A DNA stretch of 62,075 nt from UBA1563 sp041667115. GTDB taxonomy: Bacteria; Bacteroidota; Ignavibacteria; Ignavibacteriales; Ignavibacteriaceae. Location of the stretch: positions 1 to 62,075 of the forward strand of contig JBAYFO010000016.1 of assembly GCA_041667115.1 (NCBI GenBank), written 5' to 3'. Below, one piece after another: positions 40,099-48,772 of this stretch. Numbering within the stretch: the first letter of the stretch is position 1; each line of letters opens with the position of its first letter. The notes beneath the pieces were generated by a model. The model saw nothing but the letters and a program-made list of their open reading frames with translations. It had not been told where the DNA came from and made no database searches. The translations under genes and the position numbers were made by a program.

Positions 40099-42855
40099 AT
40101 GAAACACTTCTTACTTTTTTTCTCGGTTATTTCAATTTCAACGTTATCGTTAGCGCAGAATACTTTGTATCACTCAAAATATTTTACAATAACCGAAGAA
40201 AAAGTTACTCAAGGCAGCTTTGTAGCCAAAGCCGTTTCGCCAACAGAAATTACTTCCACATACAAAAGTATCTACAAAAAAGAGGCGCAAAATAAATTAG
40301 AGTTTAAGTTCAGTTTAAATGGAATGGATAATGAACGTGGCTTTGCACAGAATCATCAGCTTATCTTAAAACCGGTAAACGGCAAAATGACCTCTCCGGT
40401 TTTTGTGTTTGGACAAGCCGATACTTCAACCTTAAATGAGCAAACCGAATATCTTAAAGAAGACGTTGAACTGACGCTCCGTGTTGATATGCGGCAGATG
40501 TTAAAAGATTTTAAGGAGAAAGGATATTATGAACTGTTCAACGGTGAAAAGTTTTACGCGAAAGATTTTGCCGGTGTTTTTGTAGCGGGAAACATCTCTC
40601 CCCTTTCATGGGACTTTCAAACGCTTGGCACGAAAAAACAATTTCAATTAAAAGATGAAAACAACGACGGCATTTATGAAATAAAATTGCTCTTTAAAAA
40701 AGATATTTTTGCATCTGACGAAGATAAATTGACGACGCAATGGAAATTGACAAAAGATATTTCATCCTATCCACAAATTCAATCCTCATCGGTTCTGCTT
40801 GATGCCCTTTACAATCAAGCGATGGAGGAAATGCTTTTAGATATCCGTGATGACGGCGCTTTTATGGCGGGAGAAAAATGGCCCGGCGTCTGGACGCGCG
40901 ACATCAGCTATTCAATCCAACTTGCATTCGCTATCGTCAATCCCGACGCGGCTAAAACAAGTCTGCTTGCAAAAGTTAAAGACGGGAAAATCATTCAGGA
41001 TACCGGAACCGGCGGTGCGTGGCCCGTCTCTTCCGATAGAATGACGTGGGCTTTGGCCGCATGGGAAATCTATAAAGTTACCGGCGATAAAGATTGGCTG
41101 CAAAAAAGTTTTGCTATCATTAAAAATTCTGCTCTAGCTGATTTGGAAACTGTGCGCGACAAACAAACAGGATTATTCAACGGTGAATCGTCTTTCCTCG
41201 ATTGGCGCGAACAAACCTATCCTCTCTGGATGGATCCGAAAGTTATTTATACTTCAAAAAATCTCGGCACAAACGCCGTGCATTTTCAAACGTATAAAAT
41301 TTTAACGGCAATGGCTTCTGAATTACATGAAAGCCCTTCCGAATTGGATGAAGACGTTTCTGAATTGGATGAGGACATTTCCGAATTTGATGAGAACGCC
41401 TCCAAACTAGATGAGGACGCTTCCAAATTCATTTCTGCTGCAAAAGGAATTCAAGACGGAATGAACAAACTTATGTGGATGCCGGAGAAAAAATATTTCG
41501 GACAGTATTTATACGGAAGGAATTATCAATCGTTGTCGCCAAAGTCGGAAGCACTTGGTGAAGCGTTGAGCGTGCTGTTTGAAATTCCAAACGCAAAACG
41601 GCAAAAAGAAATTGTAGAGAATACTCCCGTTACAAAGTTTGGTATTCCGTGCGTTTATCCGCAAACGCCGAACATTCCCCCATACCACAACGATGCGGTA
41701 TGGGCTTTTGTTGAAGCCTATTGGACGCTGGCATCAGCAAAAGTTAAAAATGAAACATCGGTTGAACATGGACTTGCTTCTCTTTACCGCGCGGCGGCAT
41801 TGTTCCTAACCAACAAAGAAAATTTTGTTGCCTCAACAGGCGATTATGTGGGAACGCAAATTAATTCCAACCGCCAACTGTGGAGTGTAGCTGGAAATCT
41901 CGCGATGACATACAGAGTCTTTTTCGGGATGCAGTTTGAACCGGAGAAACTTATCTTCTCGCCGTTCATTCCAAAAAACTTTTCCGGCGAGAGAACACTT
42001 ACAAATTTCAAATATAGAAATTCGACTTTAACCATTTCCGTTAAAGGTTATGGCGATGGAATAAAATCTTTTAAACTTGATGGGAAAAAGCATGATCATA
42101 ATTTTATTGAAGCGTCGCTTGTAGGGAAGCATTCAATTGAAATAATTATGAATGGAAAAACATCACCATCAAAGATCAATCTTGTAGAAAATGAATACGC
42201 GCCGGAAACACCGTTCATAAAGATATTTGATGACAAATTACTGTGGAAAGAGAATCCCGAAGATGATCATTATGAAATTTATATCAACGGATTGAAAACT
42301 GATTCAACTAAATCTGCCTTTTTCCAAGTCGATAAAATTAGTGGATTTGAAGAGCTGCAAATAAAAGCAATAGGTCTGAATAAAACGGAATCCTTTTTAA
42401 GTAAGCCATTAGTGTATATCATTAATAGATCAAAAATCATTGAGATGGAAGATTTAGTTTCAAAATATGAGAACAAATATTCAGGTTACTCCGGCAAAGG
42501 GTATGTTAAAATAGAAAAGCAGGATCACCGCGATATTACCTTCCCATTCATGGCTGAACAAGATGGGCTTTACGCTATTGATTTCCGCTACTCAAACGGC
42601 AACGGTCCGATCAACACGGACAATAAATGTGCGATCCGTTCACTTATGGTCGACAATCAATTTGCCGGAGCCATTGTAATGCCTCACCGCGGTGAAAACA
42701 CCTGGGACATTTTTGATTTCAGTAATTCTGTACACGTTTATCTTTCAAAAGGAGAGCATAATTTTACTTTAACTTTTAGAAATTCTGACGATAATATGAA
42801 TGGAGAAGTAAACGGTGCGTTGCTTGACTGTGCGAGAATTCAATTATTAAAATAA
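40099..42855 (+). CDS. Secreted six-hairpin glycosidase-type protein with 21-bp minisatellite insert
   Basis: A 918-aa protein with signal peptide (to about residue 20). Residues about 100-230 have a beta-sandwich with a starch-binding-like strand pattern. A catalytic-type (alpha/alpha)6 region follows (about 235-640), shown by MEEMLLDIRDDGAFMAGEKW, PGVWTRDISYSIQLAFA, SSDRMTWALAAWEIYKVTGD, FLDWREQTYPLW, CVYPQTPNIPPYHNDAVWAF and RQLWSVAGNLAMTYRVFFGM. The C-terminal part (about 640-918) contains beta-rich modules and a carbohydrate-binding-like end. Acidic residues in WTRD, DWRE and NDAVW are candidate catalytic positions. The family may be GH78/GH95-like or related; the exact GH family is not sure. 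Residues about 407-441 are Ser/Glu/Asp heptads from a minisatellite. Confidence 0.75.
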   Translation: MKHFLLFFSVISISTLSLAQNTLYHSKYFTITEEKVTQGSFVAKAVSPTEITSTYKSIYKKEAQNKLEFKFSLNGMDNERGFAQNHQLILKPVNGKMTSPVFVFGQADTSTLNEQTEYLKEDVELTLRVDMRQMLKDFKEKGYYELFNGEKFYAKDFAGVFVAGNISPLSWDFQTLGTKKQFQLKDENNDGIYEIKLLFKKDIFASDEDKLTTQWKLTKDISSYPQIQSSSVLLDALYNQAMEEMLLDIRDDGAFMAGEKWPGVWTRDISYSIQLAFAIVNPDAAKTSLLAKVKDGKIIQDTGTGGAWPVSSDRMTWALAAWEIYKVTGDKDWLQKSFAIIKNSALADLETVRDKQTGLFNGESSFLDWREQTYPLWMDPKVIYTSKNLGTNAVHFQTYKILTAMASELHESPSELDEDVSELDEDISEFDENASKLDEDASKFISAAKGIQDGMNKLMWMPEKKYFGQYLYGRNYQSLSPKSEALGEALSVLFEIPNAKRQKEIVENTPVTKFGIPCVYPQTPNIPPYHNDAVWAFVEAYWTLASAKVKNETSVEHGLASLYRAAALFLTNKENFVASTGDYVGTQINSNRQLWSVAGNLAMTYRVFFGMQFEPEKLIFSPFIPKNFSGERTLTNFKYRNSTLTISVKGYGDGIKSFKLDGKKHDHNFIEASLVGKHSIEIIMNGKTSPSKINLVENEYAPETPFIKIFDDKLLWKENPEDDHYEIYINGLKTDSTKSAFFQVDKISGFEELQIKAIGLNKTESFLSKPLVYIINRSKIIEMEDLVSKYENKYSGYSGKGYVKIEKQDHRDITFPFMAEQDGLYAIDFRYSNGNGPINTDNKCAIRSLMVDNQFAGAIVMPHRGENTWDIFDFSNSVHVYLSKGEHNFTLTFRNSDDNMNGEVNGALLDCARIQLLK
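41317..41421. repeat. 21-bp minisatellite in the glycosidase gene (five copies)
   Basis: Five 21-bp units starting at 41317, 41338, 41359, 41380 and 41401 with a partial sixth. They encode SELHESP, SELDEDV, SELDEDI, SEFDENA, SKLDEDA and SKF. Units are imperfect and keep frame. The insert lies between helices of the (alpha/alpha)6 barrel, in what is likely an exposed loop. Confidence 0.85.
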
Positions 42856-42876
42856 TGCATCGTTAATGAAAATCTT

Positions 42877-43050
42877 ATGGCTGTAAATTGTCGGCAATGC
42901 GCATATTTTTATATAACATGGGATAGAAATTTTCCTTATGGGTGCAAAGCGTTTGGACTTAAAACAAAGAGGACACCTTCGATTGAAGTCTATCAATCTT
43001 CCGGGAAAGAATGTTTAAAATTTCAACCTAAAGTAAAACCGAAAAAATAA
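42877..43050 (+). CDS. Small cysteine protein (57 aa) with N-terminal CxxC
   Basis: A 57-codon frame, ATG at 42877-42879, TAA at 43048-43050. It opens NCRQCAYFYITWDRNFPYGC and goes on KAFGLKTKR and IEVYQSSGKECLKF, with four cysteines (C-x2-C, then C and C). The pattern resembles a conserved small-protein family I have seen in other bacteria (C-x2-C-x2-[FY]-x2-TW[DE], then PYGC and SSG-x2-C), but I cannot name it. The cysteines suggest metal binding. It starts 21 bp after the glycosidase stop and may be read from that transcript. The ribosome-binding site is weak. Confidence 0.7.
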   Translation: MAVNCRQCAYFYITWDRNFPYGCKAFGLKTKRTPSIEVYQSSGKECLKFQPKVKPKK

Positions 43051-43194
43051 TGACTGATCATGTCTAAGAAATATTTAGGAGGATAACACAGCCTCGAAAA
43101 ATGTTCTCGTCAAAACAACCGCGTCAACAGTTCCGGCATAATTTGCAAGAGAGAACATTCCAAAGATTCAAAGGGGTAAGATTGTCACCAACTG

Positions 43195-44733
43195 CTAATG
43201 GTAACTTTTTCCCATATCCAAAAGCCGCCGCAGAGGGTATTTTGCCCCACGACAGATAAAGATAACAAGATTGTTTTCATGACTTGAGACATACTGATTT
43301 TGAAATACGTTACCATAAGCCTGAACTGAATCGAAGAGAGATTGGTAGTCTTCTAAACTTCTAATATTATCCATTTGAAGAAGAATATCTCCATGCAAAT
43401 TTTCTTTACTCCACAAATAATAATTGTTATGTCCGGAAACAGCAGGAGGGAAATGGTATTTTTTTCCATAATAATCAATTGCACCTGCCTGCCCGTAATT
43501 ACTCCCGGCAAGTAATGCGCGGTTTCTTTCGTCAACCGAAAGAGAAGTATAAGCTTTTCGCATTAACTCAACTTTTTCTTCCCAACCTATTCTATCTGCG
43601 AGGATTTGTGGTAACGGAGGTTTCTTTCCCCGTTCAATTTCAGTATTAAGTCCGATTTTCTCAACATATTCTTTTACGGTTTCAAACGAAAAATATGGAA
43701 GCACTAACGGGAGTACAATTCCCAGACCAATAATTAATATCACGATAGGCAAAGCGTAGAAAAATTTAGTTGAAAATCTTGATAGGAAATGTTCAAAAAA
43801 TAATGCACCTGCAGCGAATACAATAGGATAGGCGTATAACGTTCTATCCGGGCGGCTAGTTCCGGTAAGCATAATTAAAATTATCGTACCGATAAAAAAG
43901 AAAACAAAGAAGCGGTAGTTTTTGAGGTCTTTGTTTGCAAACAAATAGACTGTCCCGGAAATTGTCAGCGGTAATGCAAAAGGAGCGATCATCAGAATTT
44001 GCTGAAGAAGAAATGCCCCGGCCGGTGTGTAAATGTTTTTATCGAAGGTTATATTATGATAAAACTCCAGTGAAGGAAATCCGTTAATAATTTGCCATAT
44101 GAAATTCGGAAGAACCAATACCAAAGCCGTTAACATGCTCACTATCGCCCATCGGTTGAAGAGAATTTTTCGTTGTGGAGCCAGCAAGAGAGAAATAATT
44201 AAGACCACTACAACTAAAGCAAACGTGTGTTTGTTCATAATGCCAAGACCGATGAGAATTCCCGCATAGATGTATAAGGAGGGTTTTGGTTCCTTAGTTA
44301 TCTTGATAATACAAAGGAACAGCAGCAACGCAATAACAGGTTCAAAAGCGTTCATCGAAAAGAATCCTGCAAAAGCTAAAACTACCGGTGAAGTCATTAC
44401 AGCTAAAGCCGCCAGAATTTTTGCGTATGTTTTTCCTCCAAACTCTTCTGCTAATTTTCCCGTAAGAAATGCGGTGACCGAAGCGGCTACTGCCGGGAAG
44501 AAACGAACAACAAGAAGGGAATCTCCAAAAACCGAAGTAATTAACCTGAGAAGAAACGGAGCCAACGGTGGATGATCGACATAACCGAAAGCAAGTTTGT
44601 CGGCGCAGGCTAAATAATAAAATTCATCAATAAAAAAGCCGTAACCTTTTGTAAATGAGGAGGCAAAAATAATGAGAAAGGTTGCAAAAGATATCAAGAA
44701 TAAGAATTTGTTGTTGTCAATGAATTTTTTCAT
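43195..44733 (-). CDS. GT39/ArnT-type membrane glycosyltransferase
   Basis: A 512-aa protein when started at 44733 (MKKFIDNNKFLFLISFATFL, preceded by AGTAGG); the frame is open 24 codons further but that gives no membrane signal. It has about ten transmembrane helices and the signature of dolichyl- or undecaprenyl-phosphate-mannose-type GT-C enzymes: IDEFYYLACADKLAFGYVDH followed by PPLAPFLLRL in the first periplasmic loop, with the acidic pair expected there, and GFFSMNAFEP. The C-terminal 130 residues are soluble and periplasmic. It transfers a sugar from a lipid-phosphate donor to lipid A, protein or other glycan; the substrate is unknown. It is third in a leftward run with the jelly-roll and HEAT-like genes. 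Confidence 0.85.
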   Translation of the reverse strand: MKKFIDNNKFLFLISFATFLIIFASSFTKGYGFFIDEFYYLACADKLAFGYVDHPPLAPFLLRLITSVFGDSLLVVRFFPAVAASVTAFLTGKLAEEFGGKTYAKILAALAVMTSPVVLAFAGFFSMNAFEPVIALLLFLCIIKITKEPKPSLYIYAGILIGLGIMNKHTFALVVVVLIISLLLAPQRKILFNRWAIVSMLTALVLVLPNFIWQIINGFPSLEFYHNITFDKNIYTPAGAFLLQQILMIAPFALPLTISGTVYLFANKDLKNYRFFVFFFIGTIILIMLTGTSRPDRTLYAYPIVFAAGALFFEHFLSRFSTKFFYALPIVILIIGLGIVLPLVLPYFSFETVKEYVEKIGLNTEIERGKKPPLPQILADRIGWEEKVELMRKAYTSLSVDERNRALLAGSNYGQAGAIDYYGKKYHFPPAVSGHNNYYLWSKENLHGDILLQMDNIRSLEDYQSLFDSVQAYGNVFQNQYVSSHENNLVIFICRGAKYPLRRLLDMGKSYH

Positions 44734-44859
44734 AAAACCTACTTTTTGAATTTTGGAATGGGAAATTACCTTCTTTTTCGAATTGCCGAGATTATTTTTA
44801 TGCAACAGGATACAATGGTGGACGAGCGGTAAATTTTATAATCCTTAAAATTCTGATGC

Positions 44860-45960
44860 TTAATTTTGGAATAGCTTATCCCAGAAACTTTCCTTTTTGT
44901 ACTTGATACTCTTCCAGTATTTAATGTATTTTTCTTGTGTAGTAAAGCCGATTGGACCGGAATATATTCCCCCTTCCTTAAATCCATCATATACTCTCAC
45001 GGCAATGGTATTTTCTTCTCCCGGTTTTATTAATCCATCAGGAATGAAGTATCCTCTAAGTTGTAGATAGTCATAAGTATTTGTTTCCGGAAAGGGTCTA
45101 TTAATCTCGCCGATAGAACCGACCCACACACCGTTAATAAAGGTTTCATCCATGTCGTCAATTTGACCCAACATTAGCACAAGTTTTTTTCCATCAAGAA
45201 CTTTTCCCGGGTTGAATTTTTTTCTATACCAGGCAAATCCGTCATAATTCGCATATCCGTAATTATCCCAGAGTGCTGGAACTTGGATATAACTCCATTG
45301 TGAATCGTCATAATTTTTTTCTTTAAAATCTTTTTCATCCCCCGTAGTAAACTTCCAATCATCACCGTCAAGGCTGTAATCAGGATACAAAAAATAATTT
45401 TTTCCAATTATGGAAACCGAACCGCTTACGATACCGCCGGCGAGTTCTCCATCATACACCCGTATTGCAATCTGATTCTGCCCGTCAAAGTTAATGAATG
45501 AAGGGGGAATGATGTATTCCCTGAATTGATTATATGCGGTTTCATAATTAGGAGGGAACGCTCCTTTTTTGCCGATCAGTCTTCCGTTAAAATATACTTC
45601 ATCCACATCGTCGATGTAGCCAATCGAAAAATAAATATTAATCGACTTGTACGAACCGGAGATATAAACTTTCTTTCTGTACCATGCGTATCCGTTATAT
45701 CCGTGATATCCTTCGTTTTCCCATTCGGAAGGAACTTTGATTACATCCCAATCCCGGTCATCATACGCGTAAGCGCTTCTGCTTTTGTCGTCTCCGATAG
45801 AAAATTTCCAATTTCCTTTTAAATTCGCAATTGTATTTTGCGTCTGTCCGTACAGGTCTTTCTGAATAGTCACCAGTAATAGCAGTAGTACCGGTGCGAG
45901 ATATACTTTAAGAGTTGGTTTCATATATTTTCTTAATACATTTATAAAGATGTTAATCAT
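44860..45960 (-). CDS. Secreted protein with two tandem glycoside-hydrolase-2-type sugar-binding jelly rolls
   Basis: A 366-aa protein. The N-terminal hydrophobic segment (about residues 17-38) is a signal or anchor; starts at 45960 or at the ATG of MKPTLKVYLAP (45924) are both possible, neither with a strong ribosome-binding site. Two homologous halves, about 45-190 and 200-345, each have the GH2 N-terminal jelly-roll pattern: NLKGNWKFSIGDDKS / SLDGDDWKFTTGDEKD, then VPSEWENEGYHGYNGYAWYR / VPALWDNYGYANYDGFAWYR, then DDVDEVYFNGRLIG / DDMDETFINGVWVG, and IAIRVYDG / IAVRVYDG. There is no catalytic barrel. It probably binds carbohydrate. It lies 5 bp after the HEAT-like gene stop. Confidence 0.8.
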   Translation of the reverse strand: MINIFINVLRKYMKPTLKVYLAPVLLLLLVTIQKDLYGQTQNTIANLKGNWKFSIGDDKSRSAYAYDDRDWDVIKVPSEWENEGYHGYNGYAWYRKKVYISGSYKSINIYFSIGYIDDVDEVYFNGRLIGKKGAFPPNYETAYNQFREYIIPPSFINFDGQNQIAIRVYDGELAGGIVSGSVSIIGKNYFLYPDYSLDGDDWKFTTGDEKDFKEKNYDDSQWSYIQVPALWDNYGYANYDGFAWYRKKFNPGKVLDGKKLVLMLGQIDDMDETFINGVWVGSIGEINRPFPETNTYDYLQLRGYFIPDGLIKPGEENTIAVRVYDGFKEGGIYSGPIGFTTQEKYIKYWKSIKYKKESFWDKLFQN

Positions 45961-45965
45961 TTTAA

Positions 45966-46364
45966 CTATCTACTGGTGAAAATTGCATTTTTCTGATACT
46001 GCTCAACTACTGCGTTGCACATTCTTTTAACTTCGCTGTTGCTTTCGCTGTTTGAAAGCTCCAGCAGTTTCATAATGTGATTTTCTTCACCCATCTGGTA
46101 AAGGGAAAGTGCGATCAAGATCTGATTCTTGCTGTTTTCTTTTGGAAACAATTCAAGTAAAACCGGGGCAGTTTCGTTCACTTTATAGAAACCAGCCCAA
46201 TAGATCCCGCTTCTTTTCAATCCGTCGTTATCTGATTCTATGGCAGTAACGAGATTTTTAACGCTCTTTTCCGGATAGCTCGTTTTACTCTGAGCCGATA
46301 TCCCTGAGAACAAAACCAGACTTAAAGCAATTATTAAAACTGCTTTGTAATTCGTCTTTTTCAT
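45966..46364 (-). CDS. Secreted HEAT-repeat-like protein (132 aa)
   Basis: A 132-aa protein with a signal peptide (MKKTNYKAVLIIALSLVLFS, cleavage near SAQ at residue 25). The mature part is three or so alpha-helical pairs (SVKNLVTAIESDNDGLKRSG, APVLLELFPKEN, ILIALSLYQMGEENHIMKLL, SEVKRMCNAVVEQYQ) resembling HEAT repeats; no other domain is visible. It is the first gene of a leftward run with a sugar-binding jelly-roll protein and a glycosyltransferase. Upstream there are three 10-bp-spaced TTGT direct repeats (46449-46472) that could be a PhoB-type regulator site. Confidence 0.7.
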   Translation of the reverse strand: MKKTNYKAVLIIALSLVLFSGISAQSKTSYPEKSVKNLVTAIESDNDGLKRSGIYWAGFYKVNETAPVLLELFPKENSKNQILIALSLYQMGEENHIMKLLELSNSESNSEVKRMCNAVVEQYQKNAIFTSR

Positions 46365-46445
46365 TTTAGTAACTCCTTAGTTTATTTATAACGAAATTTT
46401 ATTTCCGTTGTAAACATATAGGGTTCAAATGTCAAAGGTGCCACA

Positions 46446-46475
46446 GAGTTGTATAGAGTTGTAATAAATTGTCAC
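46446..46475 (-). promoter_or_regulatory. Candidate OmpR/PhoB-type regulator site: three 10-bp direct repeats
   Basis: TTGT at 46449-46452, 46459-46462 and 46469-46472 repeats every 10 bp; on the minus strand it reads ACAATTTATT ACAACTCTAT (then ACAACTCTGT). It is about 85-110 bp upstream of the start of the HEAT-like gene (46364) and about 50 bp beyond the stop of the PhoB-type regulator gene (46522). Tandem repeats with one helical-turn spacing are the usual binding pattern of OmpR/PhoB regulators. The link to that regulator is inferred. Confidence 0.4.
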
Positions 46476-46521
46476 AACTATTTTTATGAACGAGCGATGT
46501 CTAGGTGCCGGCTGACAGTTG

Positions 46522-47220
46522 TCATTGCACGTCAATTAGCTTATATCCAATTCCATGAACTGTTATAATGATGTGCGGTCGGTCGGGATCTTTTTCAATT
46601 TTCTGCCGTAGCCGAACGATAAAATTATCAACGGTTCTTGTTGTTGGACTTTCTTCGTATCCCCAAATTTTATTTAACAAATCATCTCTTGTTACTACAG
46701 TGTTTTTTTTGTCCCAAAGATAGTGAAGAAGTTCAAATTCTTTGTGGGACATTTGCACCGGTTTGTTTTTACTTGTTGCGATGAACGTTGAAAAATCGAT
46801 TGTCAAAATTCCGATATGAACAGGTGCGCTTTTTTTTGTGCTTTGTTCAGCATGTTCGGGAGCCCGGCGCAAAACCGCTTTAATTCTTGCCAGAAGTTCT
46901 CTCAATGAAAAAGGTTTTGTTATGTAATCGTCAGCTCCCAGTTCGAGCCCTCGAACTTTATCTATTTCCTGTCCCTTCGCGGTAAGGAGAATGATGGGAA
47001 CATTTATTCCTTCTTTTCTTACTTGCTTACAAACTTCAAAGCCCGACATTTCCGGCATCATCACATCAAGCAGGACGAGATCATAATTATTTTTAATAAT
47101 TTTTTCGTACCCTTCCTTTCCGTTTTCAGCAGTATCAACTTCATACTCTTCAAATTCGAGATTGTCCTTCAGCCCCATTCTCATATCGGGTTCATCTTCA
47201 ACGATTAAAACTTTATACAT
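46522..47220 (-). CDS. OmpR/PhoB-family response regulator
   Basis: A 232-aa transcription regulator. The receiver has VLIVEDEPDMRMGLKDN, phospho-acceptor Asp in LVLLDVMMPEMSG (about residue 52), Thr in IILLTAKG and Lys in DDYITKPFSLREL. The winged helix (about 132-230) has MSHKEFELLHYLWDKKNTVV, DDLLNKIWGYEESPTTRTVD and HIITVHGIGYKL. Its start overlaps the end of the upstream kinase gene by 8 bp. The downstream intergenic region contains 10-bp direct repeats that could be its site. Confidence 0.9.
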   Translation of the reverse strand: MYKVLIVEDEPDMRMGLKDNLEFEEYEVDTAENGKEGYEKIIKNNYDLVLLDVMMPEMSGFEVCKQVRKEGINVPIILLTAKGQEIDKVRGLELGADDYITKPFSLRELLARIKAVLRRAPEHAEQSTKKSAPVHIGILTIDFSTFIATSKNKPVQMSHKEFELLHYLWDKKNTVVTRDDLLNKIWGYEESPTTRTVDNFIVRLRQKIEKDPDRPHIIITVHGIGYKLIDVQ

Positions 47221-48772
47221 TTTGTTTAAATTCCTTTATCCTGAATTTTAATGTAAATGTGCTTCCTTCACCCGGGCTGCTCTCCACTTCTATTTTTCCG
47301 TTATGTGCTCGGGCTATCTCCCTTACTATCGAAAGCCCAAGTCCGGTTCCTTTTGTATTGTGCACATTATTAGAACTGACTCTGAAAAATTTCTCAAAAA
47401 TTTTCTTTTTATCCTCGGCTGAAATACCAATTCCTTTATCGGCAACCGATACAAAGAGATAATCGCCATCTCTTCCGGTTTTAATCGTTAATTCTTTTTT
47501 CTCTTTGCTGTACTTTACACCGTTATCAAGTAAATTAATTACAGCTTCTGAAATTGCACCTTGGTCAGCGGTTATCAAAGGAAGTTCTTCATCTTTGCTA
47601 AACGCAACTTCAAATCCTTTATGCTTCAAATGGAATAGATAGCTGTTGAAGATTTTAGTCACTACATCGTTGAGGTCTGTCTCCTCAAAATTATATTTTC
47701 GTTTGCCGGATTCCATCTGAGAAAAATTTAAGATTTTAGTAACGATATTTCCCAGCCGCTCTGTTTCTCTCCCGATTATCTCATAATACTCTTGTTTCTT
47801 CTCCTCGGTTTTAACTCTTCCCATACTTAACGTTTCTGCAAACATGTTAATAAGCGCAAGCGGTGTGCGCAATTCGTGTGAGACGTTAGAGACAAACTCC
47901 GATTTAATTTCGGAGAGTTTTATTTCCCTCCTGATATTCTTTAAGAGGAAAATTGCTCCCGCAAAAAGTAATAATGCAAGAACACCGGCAATGATCAGAT
48001 TTTCTTGCTTCCTTTTTTGTGCTATCTCTTCCGCGGTAGTGTTACGGGGTTTAATTGCCATTTCGTAACCTGGCAAAAGCCAAAGCATTCTGCCGCTTCG
48101 TAACTCTCCATTTTCCCCGGGAAAGTTTGAAAAAACTTTTTCGTTTGTTCTTATGTTGAAGATTGAAATAACCAGGTTCTCCTTGGCTATAACCTGGAAC
48201 CTTGGCCGTAAGGTTTTTTCAATGAATTCTTTTGAATCAATTCCGATTCCTGAAATCACTTTTCCTTGTTTTTCAATTGATGCAAAAAGTATTTGTGTAA
48301 TGCCGCCGTTGACAGAATCGTTTACCGGTTCTGCTTTTCTGTAACCGGCTTTCAGATAATCGAAGAGTCTGGATATCTTCGAAGTATTGTTTTTCAAAAT
48401 AGAACTAATTGCAGATTCTGTTTCATCTCCAACTTTTCCTGATCCATCATAAATGATGCGGGTTTTGTCCTCATCCACATTATAAGAATAGATAAATTTA
48501 ACTGCAGGATTTTCGGTAAGAAATTCTTTTAATGTTTTTTGACCGTTGCCGGTTTCATTAAGCCCGGAAATTTTTTTCTGCCAGGCAGAAATGATGTCTT
48601 CAGAATAGAGATTAATAGAAAAGAGAATACTGTTTAATTGAGTATCGTAGACATCAGCTAGTAGTTTTTCCTCCCGGCTGATTGAGCTATATTCATAGAC
48701 GGTAAAAAATATTACCGGTAAACTAACGATAAGCGTTAGTACAATAATTGCTTGTTTAAATTGTCTAGTCAT
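47213..48772 (-). CDS. Membrane sensor histidine kinase paired with a PhoB-type regulator
   Basis: A 519-aa kinase. First transmembrane helix about residues 8-27; a periplasmic sensing region of about 210 residues; second helix about 255-275. HisKA follows with the phospho-His in FVSNVSHELRTPLALINMFA (about 298), then HATPase_c with N box (AVINLLDNGVKYS), G1 box (VADKGIGISAEDKKKIFEKF) and G2 box (GTGLGLSIVREI). It has no PAS and no HAMP that I can see. It overlaps the response-regulator gene by 8 bp. The signal is unknown; the regulator may act on the adjacent surface-protein and glycosyltransferase run. Confidence 0.9.
   Translation of the reverse strand: MTRQFKQAIIVLTLIVSLPVIFFTVYEYSSISREEKLLADVYDTQLNSILFSINLYSEDIISAWQKKISGLNETGNGQKTLKEFLTENPAVKFIYSYNVDEDKTRIIYDGSGKVGDETESAISSILKNNTSKISRLFDYLKAGYRKAEPVNDSVNGGITQILFASIEKQGKVISGIGIDSKEFIEKTLRPRFQVIAKENLVISIFNIRTNEKVFSNFPGENGELRSGRMLWLLPGYEMAIKPRNTTAEEIAQKRKQENLIIAGVLALLLFAGAIFLLKNIRREIKLSEIKSEFVSNVSHELRTPLALINMFAETLSMGRVKTEEKKQEYYEIIGRETERLGNIVTKILNFSQMESGKRKYNFEETDLNDVVTKIFNSYLFHLKHKGFEVAFSKDEELPLITADQGAISEAVINLLDNGVKYSKEKKELTIKTGRDGDYLFVSVADKGIGISAEDKKKIFEKFFRVSSNNVHNTKGTGLGLSIVREIARAHNGKIEVESSPGEGSTFTLKFRIKEFKQNV

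Noticed and set aside
43051..43194. Possible oxidoreductase remnant (KNVLVKTTASTVPA in one frame)
   Set aside because: Too short and broken by a stop, with no convincing family match; could be chance.
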